64,000 bases of DNA from Flavobacterium yafengii. GTDB taxonomy: Bacteria > Bacteroidota > Bacteroidia > Flavobacteriales > Flavobacteriaceae. The notes beneath the pieces are model-generated. The model was not told the DNA's origin, did no database searches, and saw only the letters and a program-made list of their open reading frames with translations. Each line of letters starts with the position of its first letter. Position 1 is the stretch's first letter. This document shows positions 17,588 to 26,209 of this stretch, in pieces. The position numbers and the translations under genes were made by a program. The stretch lies in NCBI RefSeq assembly GCF_030010375.1, contig NZ_JASCRY010000001.1, positions 1,116,001 through 1,180,000 on the forward strand, given 5' to 3'.

Positions 17588-18817
17588 ATGCTGTATTACT
17601 TATTTGAATATTTAGACAAAATATTAGATGTTCCAGGAACGGGTGTTTTTCAGTACATCACTTTTAGATCGGCGCTAGCATTGATGCTTTCTTTGCTATT
17701 GTCTACAATTTATGGTAAAAGAATAATTCGTTTTTTACAAAGACAGCAAGTGGGAGAAACGGTTCGTGAACTTGGTTTAGCGGGTCAAAATGAAAAAGCG
17801 GGTACGCCAACAATGGGAGGGTTAATTATCATATTTGCCACTCTGGTTCCGGTTGTGCTTTTCGCAAAACTGCATAACATTTACATCGTTTTGTTGATTG
17901 TAACCACACTTTGGATGGGAATAATTGGTTTTATAGATGATTATATTAAAATTTTTAAGAAAGATAAAGAAGGTTTAAAAGGAATATTCAAAGTTGTTGG
18001 ACAAGTGGGATTGGGGTTAATAGTTGGGACAGTTCTTTATTTTAGTCCTGCGGTTACTGTACGTACGGATACCGGGAAATCGGATGTGTTTAAAGTACCA
18101 ACAGAAACAGTGATTTTGCCTGCGCCTGTCGAAGAAAAATCTACGGCTACTACGATTCCGTTCTTTAAAAATAATGAATTTGATTATGCCGAATTGCTAG
18201 CATGGACTGGTGAGGGATATGAAAAATGGGCTTGGTTAATTTTTATTCCAGTTGTTATTTTTATTATAACGGCAGTTTCTAACGGCGCTAATTTAACGGA
18301 TGGTATTGATGGACTCGCCGCAGGGACTTCTGCTGTTTCGGTTCTGGCGTTAGGAATATTTACGTTCGTTTCGGGGAATATAATTTTCTCGAATTATTTG
18401 AATATTATGTACATCCCTAATTCGGGGGAAATGACGGTTTTTATAGCCGCATTTGTGGGATCATTGATTGGATTTCTTTGGTATAATTCTTATCCGGCAT
18501 CGGTCTTTATGGGTGATACAGGAAGTTTGACTATTGGTGGAATTATCGCTGTTTTGGCAATTGCTGTTCGAAAAGAAATGCTGATTCCTTTATTATGCGG
18601 AATTTTCCTTGTCGAAAATTTATCTGTGGTTTTACAAGTAAGTTATTTTAAGTATACCAAGAAACGCTTTGGCGAAGGCCGAAGAATATTTCTAATGTCT
18701 CCTTTGCATCATCATTATCAGAAGAAAGGGTATCATGAAAGTAAAATAGTAACGCGTTTTTGGATTGTTGCCATAATGCTCGCCATACTGTCAATTGTTA
18801 CTTTAAAATTAAGATAA
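17588..18817 (+). CDS. mraY: Phospho-MurNAc-pentapeptide transferase MraY
   Basis: A 409-residue polytopic membrane enzyme that makes lipid I. Typical sequences are [11 protein letters not shown], the [16 protein letters not shown] acidic site, [13 protein letters not shown] and [12 protein letters not shown] with catalytic aspartates, and the late [11 protein letters not shown]. It is longer than the ~360-residue E. coli protein because of an extra segment around residues 150-220 between transmembrane helices, as in other Bacteroidetes MraY proteins. One base separates its stop from murD. Confidence 0.96.
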   Translation: MLYYLFEYLDKILDVPGTGVFQYITFRSALALMLSLLLSTIYGKRIIRFLQRQQVGETVRELGLAGQNEKAGTPTMGGLIIIFATLVPVVLFAKLHNIYIVLLIVTTLWMGIIGFIDDYIKIFKKDKEGLKGIFKVVGQVGLGLIVGTVLYFSPAVTVRTDTGKSDVFKVPTETVILPAPVEEKSTATTIPFFKNNEFDYAELLAWTGEGYEKWAWLIFIPVVIFIITAVSNGANLTDGIDGLAAGTSAVSVLALGIFTFVSGNIIFSNYLNIMYIPNSGEMTVFIAAFVGSLIGFLWYNSYPASVFMGDTGSLTIGGIIAVLAIAVRKEMLIPLLCGIFLVENLSVVLQVSYFKYTKKRFGEGRRIFLMSPLHHHYQKKGYHESKIVTRFWIVAIMLAILSIVTLKLR

Positions 18818-18818
18818 C

Positions 18819-20150
18819 ATGAGGTTAGTAATCTTAGGTGGAGGAGAAAGTGGTGTTGGGACTGCTATTCTGGGTAAGAAAAAAGGATATGAAGTTTTTG
18901 TATCTGATTTCGGAAAGATAAAAGGGAATTACAAAGAGGTTCTTATCATTAATGGAATAGCTTGGGAAGAGGAAAAGCATACCGAAGATTTGATTTTGAA
19001 TGCTGATGTGGTCATGAAAAGCCCGGGAATTCCAGATAAATCTCCAATAGTGAAGAAGCTTATTGAAAAAGGAATTCCAGTATTGTCTGAAATGGAGTTT
19101 GCGGCACCTTTTACAGATGCAACCATAATAGGGATTACCGGTAGTAATGGAAAGACAACTACCACAATGCTTACACATCATTTGCTGAAATCTGCAGGGT
19201 TAAATGTAGGATTGGGAGGGAATATTGGAAAGAGTTTTGCCTGGCAAGTTGCAGATAATAAATATGATTCTTATGTGTTGGAGTTGAGTAGCTTTCAATT
19301 AGACGGAATCTTGAATTTTAAGCCACATATTGCCATTATTACGAATATTAGTCCAGATCATTTAGATCGATACGATTACAAATATGAGAATTACATTGAT
19401 GCAAAGTTTAGAATTACGATGAATCAAACCGAGGAAGATTACCTCATTTATGATGCCGATGATGAAGCCATTACAGAATGGTTTAAGACACATACAACAA
19501 AAGCCAAATTAATTCCTTTTTCATTGACAAAAACTTTCAGCGAAGGAGCTTATATAAAAAACAACAAAATGGAAATTTCAATCAATCACGAAGAGTTTAC
19601 AATGGACACAGAACATATTGCCTTAGAAGGAAAACATAACATGAAAAACGCAATGGCAGCAACCTCTGTAGCAAAATTGATGCAGATTAGAAAATCTACA
19701 ATACGTGAAAGTTTATCTAATTTTCAAGGAGTGGAACACCGTCTTGAAAAAGTATTGAAAATTCAGAATGTACAATATATTAATGATTCAAAAGCCACTA
19801 ATGTAAACGCCACTTTTTTTGCATTAGACAGCATGAATACACCTACAGTTTGGATTGTGGGAGGTGTTGATAAAGGAAATGATTACAATGAATTGATGTC
19901 ATTAGTTCGTGAAAAAGTAAAAGCGATTATCTGTCTTGGTGTGGATAATAAAAAAATCATTGATGTTTTTGGTAACGTAGTCGATATAATGATTGAAGTC
20001 TCTACTATGAATGATGCTGTGAAAATGGCTCAAAGATTATCAGAAAAAGGCGATACAGTTTTATTGTCCCCTGCTTGTGCCAGTTTTGATTTATTCGAAA
20101 GCTACGAAGACAGAGGAAAGCAATTCAAACAAGCGGTTAAAAATTTATAA
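18819..20150 (+). CDS. murD: UDP-MurNAc-L-alanine: D-glutamate ligase MurD
   Basis: A 443-residue cytoplasmic Mur ligase. The N-terminal domain has the GGGESG nucleotide-sugar loop (7-12), the ATP loop GITGSNGKTTTT is at ~105-116, and the middle domain contains LELSSFQLDGI and NISPDHLDRY. The C-terminal domain has WIVGGVDKGNDY and LSPACASFDLFESYEDRG. It catalyses D-Glu addition. A 71-base gap holding a hairpin separates it from ftsW. Confidence 0.96.
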   Translation: MRLVILGGGESGVGTAILGKKKGYEVFVSDFGKIKGNYKEVLIINGIAWEEEKHTEDLILNADVVMKSPGIPDKSPIVKKLIEKGIPVLSEMEFAAPFTDATIIGITGSNGKTTTTMLTHHLLKSAGLNVGLGGNIGKSFAWQVADNKYDSYVLELSSFQLDGILNFKPHIAIITNISPDHLDRYDYKYENYIDAKFRITMNQTEEDYLIYDADDEAITEWFKTHTTKAKLIPFSLTKTFSEGAYIKNNKMEISINHEEFTMDTEHIALEGKHNMKNAMAATSVAKLMQIRKSTIRESLSNFQGVEHRLEKVLKIQNVQYINDSKATNVNATFFALDSMNTPTVWIVGGVDKGNDYNELMSLVREKVKAIICLGVDNKKIIDVFGNVVDIMIEVSTMNDAVKMAQRLSEKGDTVLLSPACASFDLFESYEDRGKQFKQAVKNL

Positions 20151-20154
20151 AAAA

Positions 20155-20204
20155 AGTTTCTTCGTTTTAAGTTGTTTAACCTTAAACTTTAAACGAAGAA
20201 AACT
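20155..20204 (+). repeat. Hairpin between murD and ftsW
   Basis: AGTTTCTTCGTTT (20155-20167) pairs with AAACGAAGAAAACT (20191-20204), and the inner TTAAG/CTTTA bases extend the stem. No T-tract follows, so it is more likely an RNA-processing or stability element than a terminator. Confidence 0.5.
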
Positions 20205-20221
20205 TTAAACAAAAAGAAAGA

Positions 20222-21508
20222 ATGAAACAACTAGTCAGCAATTTAAAAGGAGATAAAGGGATTTGGTCATTCGTGGCCTTATTAGCCTTGTTTTCATTTA
20301 TGCCTGTTTTTAGTGCTAGTAGTAATTTGGCTTATATTGGTCAAGGAAACGGAAATACATTAGGCTATTTAGTTAAACATATCGTGCATATTTGTATTGG
20401 TTTCACCATAATTTTTATGGTGCATAAAGTACCTTACCACTATTTCAAGGCTGTTTCTAAAGGAGCGCTGTATATTGTTTGGGTATTATTGGCCTACACA
20501 TTAATAAAAGGAACCGTTATTGCTGGTGCTAATGCCAGTCGATGGATTCAAGTACCGTTTATAGGGGTTACGTTTCAAACGTCAACATTGGCAGCAATGG
20601 TGTTGTTTATTTTTGTAGCCCGTTATTTGTCTAAAACCAGAGAAATTCCTATTTCTTTTAAGTCTTCTATTTGGGAGCTTTGGTTGCCGGTATTTATTAC
20701 GTTAATATTTATTCTTCCAGCCAATTTTTCTACTACGGCATTAATTTTTTCCATGGTGCTGATGTTGGTTTTTATTGGAAAATATCCGTTGCGTTATATA
20801 GGAATTGTAGTAGGTTCAGGAATTGTGTTTCTGGCATTTTTTATCCTTGTTGCTAAAGCTTTTCCAGATGCTTTCCCTAACCGTGTCGATACTTGGATCA
20901 GTCGTATTGATAATTTTACTAGTGATAAACCGGATGAAGATGATTATCAAATAGAGAAAGCTAAAATTGCAATAGCTTCCGGAAAAATATATGGATTAGG
21001 CCCAGGAAAAAGTGTTCAAAAGAACTTTTTGCCTCAATCTTCTTCCGATTTTATTTTTGCCATAATCGTTGAAGAATATGGACTAATAGGCGGTTTAGGA
21101 GTATTGACATTATATTTATTGTTGTTGTTTCGATTTGTAATAGCATCGCACAAAGCCAATTCACTATTCGGGAAATTAGTAGTTGTGGGATTGGGTTTTC
21201 CCATGATATTTCAGGCAATGGTAAATATGGCTGTCGCGGTTGAGTTATTACCTGTTACGGGACAAACATTACCTTTAATCAGTAGTGGAGGAAGCTCCAT
21301 CTGGATGACTTGTTTTGCACTTGGAATCATCATTAGTGTTACGAAAAAAGAAGAAGAAATTGCGCAGGAATTGAAAGACGCTGCTAAAAGAGAAGAAGCA
21401 CTTCAAAAATTAATTGACAGGGAATTAGAAGAGGAAGAGGTAGTAGCCGAAAATTATTCGATAGAAGATAAAGCAAAGAATCCAATGCATGCGGTTTTGA
21501 ATAAATAA
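20222..21508 (+). CDS. ftsW: Lipid II polymerase FtsW (SEDS family)
   Basis: A 428-residue SEDS membrane protein that polymerises septal glycan together with FtsI. About ten hydrophobic segments run from ~14 to ~375. Family motifs include GLGPGKSVQKNFLPQSSSDF in the large extracytoplasmic loop (~260) and TGQTLPLISSGGSS near residue 345. The C-terminal ~50 residues are cytoplasmic and Glu-rich. A short hairpin precedes it. Confidence 0.95.
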   Translation: MKQLVSNLKGDKGIWSFVALLALFSFMPVFSASSNLAYIGQGNGNTLGYLVKHIVHICIGFTIIFMVHKVPYHYFKAVSKGALYIVWVLLAYTLIKGTVIAGANASRWIQVPFIGVTFQTSTLAAMVLFIFVARYLSKTREIPISFKSSIWELWLPVFITLIFILPANFSTTALIFSMVLMLVFIGKYPLRYIGIVVGSGIVFLAFFILVAKAFPDAFPNRVDTWISRIDNFTSDKPDEDDYQIEKAKIAIASGKIYGLGPGKSVQKNFLPQSSSDFIFAIIVEEYGLIGGLGVLTLYLLLLFRFVIASHKANSLFGKLVVVGLGFPMIFQAMVNMAVAVELLPVTGQTLPLISSGGSSIWMTCFALGIIISVTKKEEEIAQELKDAAKREEALQKLIDRELEEEEVVAENYSIEDKAKNPMHAVLNK

Positions 21509-21538
21509 GTCGCTTTAGAAAATTAGAAATTAATAAAA

Positions 21539-22627
21539 ATGAAACAGTATAAATTCATATTAAGTGGTGGCGGAACGGGAGGACATATCTATCCGGCAAT
21601 TGCTATTGCAAATGAATTAAAATATCGTTTTCCTGATGCCGAATTTCTTTTTGTAGGTGCCAAAGACAAAATGGAAATGCAAAAAGTACCTCAGGCAGGT
21701 TACAATATTAAAGGACTTTGGATATCAGGTTTACAGCGTAGACTGACATTTGACAATGCTCTTTTTCCAATTAAGTTGCTTTCAAGTTTGTTAAAAGCAA
21801 GAAGAATAATCAAACAGTTCAAGCCAGATGTGGTTATTGGAACAGGTGGTTTTGCAAGTGGCCCGCTATTACAAGTTGCCGCTATTGCAGGAATTCCAAC
21901 AGTGATTCAAGAACAAAATTCCTTTCCGGGAATTACCAATAAACTGTTGAGTAAAAAAGCAAACAAAATTTGTGTTGCTTACGAAAATTTGGAACGCTTT
22001 TTTCCAAAAGAGAAAATGATTTTAACTGGAAATCCAGTGCGTCAGGATTTAATTGATATCGAAAGCAAAAGAGATAGCGCTATTCAATATTTTAATTTAG
22101 ATCCAAATAAAAAAACATTGTTGGTTCTTGGAGGAAGCCTTGGAGCAAGAAGAGTAAACCAATTAATCGAAAAAGAGTTAGCCAATATGCTTTCTCAAAA
22201 TGTTCAGGTGATCTGGCAATGCGGAAAGTTGTATTTAGAAGATTATAAAAAATACAATTCAGCTAATGTTCAGGTTGTCGCTTTTATTGAAAGAATGGAT
22301 TTAGTTTATGCAGCGGCAGATATTGTTATTTCGCGCGCGGGTGCATCATCCGTTTCGGAGTTGTGCATCGTGGGCAAACCAGTAATTTTTATTCCGTCCC
22401 CAAATGTTGCCGAAGACCATCAAACTAAAAACGCACAAGCGATAGTCGATAAAAAAGGCGCGTTAATGCTCAAAGAATCGGAGCTTGATTCACAATTCAG
22501 TCTTGTTTTTGAAGTCTTACTGAAAGATCAGGGAAAGCAAAATCAGCTGAGTGAAAATATAAAATTATTGGCTATGCCAGAAGCAACAAAACAAATTGTT
22601 GATGAAATAGTAAAGTTAATTAGATAG
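21539..22627 (+). CDS. murG: UDP-GlcNAc: lipid I N-acetylglucosaminyltransferase MurG
   Basis: A 362-residue GT28 glycosyltransferase that turns lipid I into lipid II at the inner face of the membrane. The N-terminal [15 protein letters not shown] loop is at ~10-24, [11 protein letters not shown] at ~100, and the donor site [12 protein letters not shown] and [14 protein letters not shown] in the C-terminal half. Length is normal. It is cotranscribed with ftsW (30-base gap) and murC (37-base gap). Confidence 0.96.
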   Translation: MKQYKFILSGGGTGGHIYPAIAIANELKYRFPDAEFLFVGAKDKMEMQKVPQAGYNIKGLWISGLQRRLTFDNALFPIKLLSSLLKARRIIKQFKPDVVIGTGGFASGPLLQVAAIAGIPTVIQEQNSFPGITNKLLSKKANKICVAYENLERFFPKEKMILTGNPVRQDLIDIESKRDSAIQYFNLDPNKKTLLVLGGSLGARRVNQLIEKELANMLSQNVQVIWQCGKLYLEDYKKYNSANVQVVAFIERMDLVYAAADIVISRAGASSVSELCIVGKPVIFIPSPNVAEDHQTKNAQAIVDKKGALMLKESELDSQFSLVFEVLLKDQGKQNQLSENIKLLAMPEATKQIVDEIVKLIR

Positions 22628-22664
22628 AAATAAAAAAGATAATACACCAAAGACTCAAAATAAA

Positions 22665-24014
22665 ATGAACTTAAATCAAATACATAACGTCTATTTTATC
22701 GGAATCGGAGGCATTGGGATGAGTAATTTGGCTCGTTATTTCAAGAATCTGGGCAAGAATGTCTCGGGTTATGATAAAACACCATCGGCTCTTACTAATG
22801 AATTAATAGAAAGTGGAATTTCAATTCATTTTGAAGACAGCATTGATGCGATTCCAAAAGATTTTTACATAGAAAATACGTTGGTGATTATTACACCGGC
22901 TGTTCCTAAGACGCATTCAGAGTGGAATTATTTCTTGGAGAGAGATTTTCAAGTTAAAAAAAGAGCGGAGGTTTTAGGGATAATTACAAAAGACACTTTT
23001 TGTTTTGCAGTTGCCGGAACGCATGGAAAAACAACTACATCAGGAATTTTAGGACATATTTTGAACGAAAGTGGTGCTGATGTTACTGCTTTTATAGGTG
23101 GAATTGTTGAGAATTATAATTCGAATTTAATAGGAAACGGAAAAACAGTAACTGTTGTTGAAGCAGATGAATTTGATCGTTCGTTTCTGCATTTGCACCC
23201 TAATATTGCCTGCATAACTTCTATGGATGCGGATCATTTGGATATTTATGGAACCAGTGAAGCGATTGAAGAATCTTTTCTTGAATTTGCCTCGAAAATA
23301 GAAGATAAGAGCAATCTTTTTATAACAAAAGAATTGCCACTAGAAGGCGTAACCTGTGCTGTAAACGAAGATGCAGTTTTCAAAGCTTTTAACGTTAGAA
23401 TAGGAAATGGCAGCTATGTTTTTGATGTGCAAACTCCTACGGAAGTAATCAAAGATTTGCATTTTGGTTTGCCGGGAAGACATAATTTAATGAATGCATT
23501 AATGGCTATCGCAATGGCAAAATTATTCGGCACCCCAACCGATGCCATTGCAAAAGCCATTGCATCATTTCAGGGAATTAAAAGAAGATTTTCTTATCAG
23601 ATTAAAACAGAAGCTAAGGTTTATATTGATGATTATGCCCATCACCCAACGGAGATAAACGCAGTACATCAGGCGGTTCGAGAATTGTATCCAAACCAAA
23701 AAGTTTTAGCAATTTTTCAACCCCATTTGTTTAGTAGAACGAGAGATTTTGCTGATGATTTTGCCAAAAGTTTATCGTCTTTTGATGACATTATTTTATT
23801 GGATATTTATCCGGCCCGTGAATTGCCAATGGAAGGAATAAACTCACAGTGGCTGATGGATAAAATGACAAATAATCATAAGAAAATTGTAAATAAAGGT
23901 GATTTGATTGCGTCAATTTTAGCAAGTGATGCATCGATTATTGTTACAATTGGAGCTGGAGATATTGGAGAATTAGTACCATCAATTAAAAAAGCGATAA
24001 ATGAAACTCTTTAA
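22665..24014 (+). CDS. murC: UDP-MurNAc: L-alanine ligase MurC
   Basis: A 449-residue Mur ligase that adds L-alanine to UDP-MurNAc. The N-terminal FIGIGGIGMSNLA loop is at 11-23, the ATP loop GTHGKTTT at 118-125, EADEFDRSF near residue 167, and YIDDYAHHPTEI near 325. The gene overlaps ftsQ by 14 bases (24001-24014), which suggests coupled translation. Confidence 0.96.
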   Translation: MNLNQIHNVYFIGIGGIGMSNLARYFKNLGKNVSGYDKTPSALTNELIESGISIHFEDSIDAIPKDFYIENTLVIITPAVPKTHSEWNYFLERDFQVKKRAEVLGIITKDTFCFAVAGTHGKTTTSGILGHILNESGADVTAFIGGIVENYNSNLIGNGKTVTVVEADEFDRSFLHLHPNIACITSMDADHLDIYGTSEAIEESFLEFASKIEDKSNLFITKELPLEGVTCAVNEDAVFKAFNVRIGNGSYVFDVQTPTEVIKDLHFGLPGRHNLMNALMAIAMAKLFGTPTDAIAKAIASFQGIKRRFSYQIKTEAKVYIDDYAHHPTEINAVHQAVRELYPNQKVLAIFQPHLFSRTRDFADDFAKSLSSFDDIILLDIYPARELPMEGINSQWLMDKMTNNHKKIVNKGDLIASILASDASIIVTIGAGDIGELVPSIKKAINETL

Positions 24015-24723
24015 CTGGACAAATATTCGATTATTACTGATGTTTGTGTTGGTAATTTTTCTGTTTTCGTTTACGTCAAATCGTAATGCAGGTAGAAAAT
24101 TGACCAAATCTATTGTTATTTTTGTAGGAGATAACGCTCCTTTTGTAAAGCAAGAAACGGTTAATAAATTGTTAATAGAAAATAAAAAAGATGCATCAAG
24201 CATTCAAAAAGTTAATTTAGATTTGAATAAGCTGGAAACAACTCTCAATGCACAAGAAATGATTGAAGAATCAGATGTATTTGTGAGTATTGACGGTGTG
24301 TTAAAAGCAGTGGTGAAACAAAAGACTCCTATTGCTAGAGTTTTTGACAAAAATGGTTCTTTTTATATTGATTACGAAGGAAATAGAATGCCCTTGTCAA
24401 CTAATTTTACAGCTAGAGTTCCACTTGTTTCAGGGGGAATAAATAAAAAAAATAACGAAGATTTATCCGATTTATTTCGCTTAATCTATGACGATGCGTT
24501 TTTGAAAAAAAACATCATCGGAATTCAAATTATGCCTAATGGAAGCTTAAAAATGCTCAATAGAAATTTTGATTATCAAATTGATTTTGGTAGAGTGATA
24601 AATGTGGAGCGTAAATTCAAGAATTATAAAGCTTTTTTTCAAAAAGCGGTTTTAGATAGTTCGTTGTATAAATATAAAAAAATTGACCTCCGATTTACGG
24701 AACAAGTAGTTTGCACTAAATAA
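24001..24723 (+). CDS. ftsQ: Cell division protein FtsQ/DivIB
   Basis: A 240-residue bitopic protein with a cytoplasmic stub, a transmembrane helix at ~8-23 (IRLLLMFVLVIFLFSF), and a periplasmic part with a POTRA-like region (~35-105, including LETTLNAQEMIEESDVFVSIDG) followed by a beta domain. FtsQ sequences are divergent; size, topology and position between murC and ftsA support the call. It overlaps the end of murC and lies 6 bases before ftsA. Confidence 0.9.
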   Translation: MKLFNWTNIRLLLMFVLVIFLFSFTSNRNAGRKLTKSIVIFVGDNAPFVKQETVNKLLIENKKDASSIQKVNLDLNKLETTLNAQEMIEESDVFVSIDGVLKAVVKQKTPIARVFDKNGSFYIDYEGNRMPLSTNFTARVPLVSGGINKKNNEDLSDLFRLIYDDAFLKKNIIGIQIMPNGSLKMLNRNFDYQIDFGRVINVERKFKNYKAFFQKAVLDSSLYKYKKIDLRFTEQVVCTK

Positions 24724-24729
24724 TAGATA

Positions 24730-26112
24730 ATGGAAAAAGAGAATATTGCAGTAGGTCTAGATATTGGGACAACTAAAATAGTTGCCATGATAGGCAAGAA
24801 AAATGAATACGGGAAACTAGAAATTTTAGGTGTAGGTAAATCTAAAAGTTTAGGAGTGGCTAGAGGTGTGGTAAATAATATCACTCAAACCATACAATCA
24901 ATACAGCAAGCGATTCAAGAAGCCGAAAATAATTCAGGCTATAAAATAAAAGATGTAGTTGTAGGAATTGCGGGACAACACATCCGTAGTATTCAGCATA
25001 CAGATTATATCAGCAGAAACAATCCCGAAGAAGTAATTGGAGGGAATGATATTCAGCTTTTGATTGACCAAGTGAATAAATTGGCAATGTTACCCGGCGA
25101 AGAAATTATACATGTTTTGCCACAAGAATTTAAAATTGACGGACAATCTGAAATCAAAGAGCCTATAGGAATGTATGGTGGAAGATTAGAGTCTAGTTTT
25201 CATGTTGTAGTGGGACAAGCTTCATCGATTCGTAATGTTGGGAGATGTATTCAAAGTTCTGGAATCGAACTGTCAGGGTTGACATTGGAACCCTTGGCTT
25301 CGGCAGATGCAGTTTTGAGCCAGGAAGAAAAAGAAGCTGGAGTTGCGCTTATCGATATTGGTGGTGGAACAACAGATTTGGCTATTTTCAAAGATGGTAT
25401 TATTCGTCACACTGCGGTAATTCCTTTTGGAGGAAATGTGATTACAGATGATATCAAAGAAGGATGTTCGATTATTGAAAAACAAGCTGAATTATTGAAA
25501 GTTAAATTTGGATCAGCATGGCCAGGAGAAAATAAAGACAACGAGATTGTTTCTATTCCGGGATTAAGAGGTAGAGAGCCAAAAGAGATTTCTTTGAAAA
25601 ATTTATCTAAAATAATCCATGCTCGTGTTGTAGAAATTGTTGATCAGGTTTTTACTGAAGTAAAAGCTTATGGACACGAAGATCCTCGTAAAAAACTAAT
25701 TGCCGGAATTGTACTTACTGGTGGCGGTGCTCAATTGAAACACATCAAACAGTTAGTGGAATATATTACAGGGATGGATACGAGAATAGGATATCCAAAC
25801 GAACATTTAGCTGGGAACTCAGATGAGGAAATTTCAAGCCCTTTGTATGCTACTGCAGTTGGATTAGTAATGAAAAGCATTGAGAATAAAACACAGAGTG
25901 CGGTAAGAATGGACGCTATTGAACAGCCGAAAGCTCCTCCCGTATACAGGCAGGTAGTAGTTCAAAATCCAATGGTCAATGAAGTTCTTGAGGAAGAGGA
26001 AGAGGATGAAAACTCAAATGAGAAACATAATTCTACCGTAAACAGGATACAAAGAAATTTCTTTGACCGTTATGTGGATAAGATTAAGGATTTCTTAGAT
26101 AATGCAGAATAA
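24730..26112 (+). CDS. ftsA: Actin-like division protein FtsA
   Basis: A 460-residue actin-fold ATPase that tethers FtsZ to the membrane. The phosphate 1 motif is VGLDIGTTKIVAMIG (8-22), phosphate 2 is ALIDIGGGTTDLAIF (~205), and the adenosine motif is GIVLTGGGAQLKHI (~330). The SHS2/1C insertion lies between. The tail ends in RIQRNFFDRYVDKIKDFLDNAE, a probable amphipathic membrane-targeting helix after a Glu-rich linker. A 15-bp hairpin separates it from ftsZ. Confidence 0.96.
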   Translation: MEKENIAVGLDIGTTKIVAMIGKKNEYGKLEILGVGKSKSLGVARGVVNNITQTIQSIQQAIQEAENNSGYKIKDVVVGIAGQHIRSIQHTDYISRNNPEEVIGGNDIQLLIDQVNKLAMLPGEEIIHVLPQEFKIDGQSEIKEPIGMYGGRLESSFHVVVGQASSIRNVGRCIQSSGIELSGLTLEPLASADAVLSQEEKEAGVALIDIGGGTTDLAIFKDGIIRHTAVIPFGGNVITDDIKEGCSIIEKQAELLKVKFGSAWPGENKDNEIVSIPGLRGREPKEISLKNLSKIIHARVVEIVDQVFTEVKAYGHEDPRKKLIAGIVLTGGGAQLKHIKQLVEYITGMDTRIGYPNEHLAGNSDEEISSPLYATAVGLVMKSIENKTQSAVRMDAIEQPKAPPVYRQVVVQNPMVNEVLEEEEEDENSNEKHNSTVNRIQRNFFDRYVDKIKDFLDNAE

Positions 26113-26135
26113 TTTAGAAGTAATAAAAAATATTG

Positions 26136-26174
26136 TTTTTAATTCTTTTTGCCCCAAGTAAAAAGAATTAAAAA
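26136..26174 (+). repeat. Perfect hairpin between ftsA and ftsZ
   Basis: TTTTTAATTCTTTTT (26136-26150) pairs perfectly with 26160-26174 across a 9-base loop GCCCCAAGT. No T-tract follows on the plus strand, so in the ftsAZ transcript it is more likely an mRNA-processing or translation-control structure than a terminator. Confidence 0.6.
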
Positions 26175-26209
26175 TCAAAAAATAATATAAATATCAAAAA
26201 CCAAATAAA

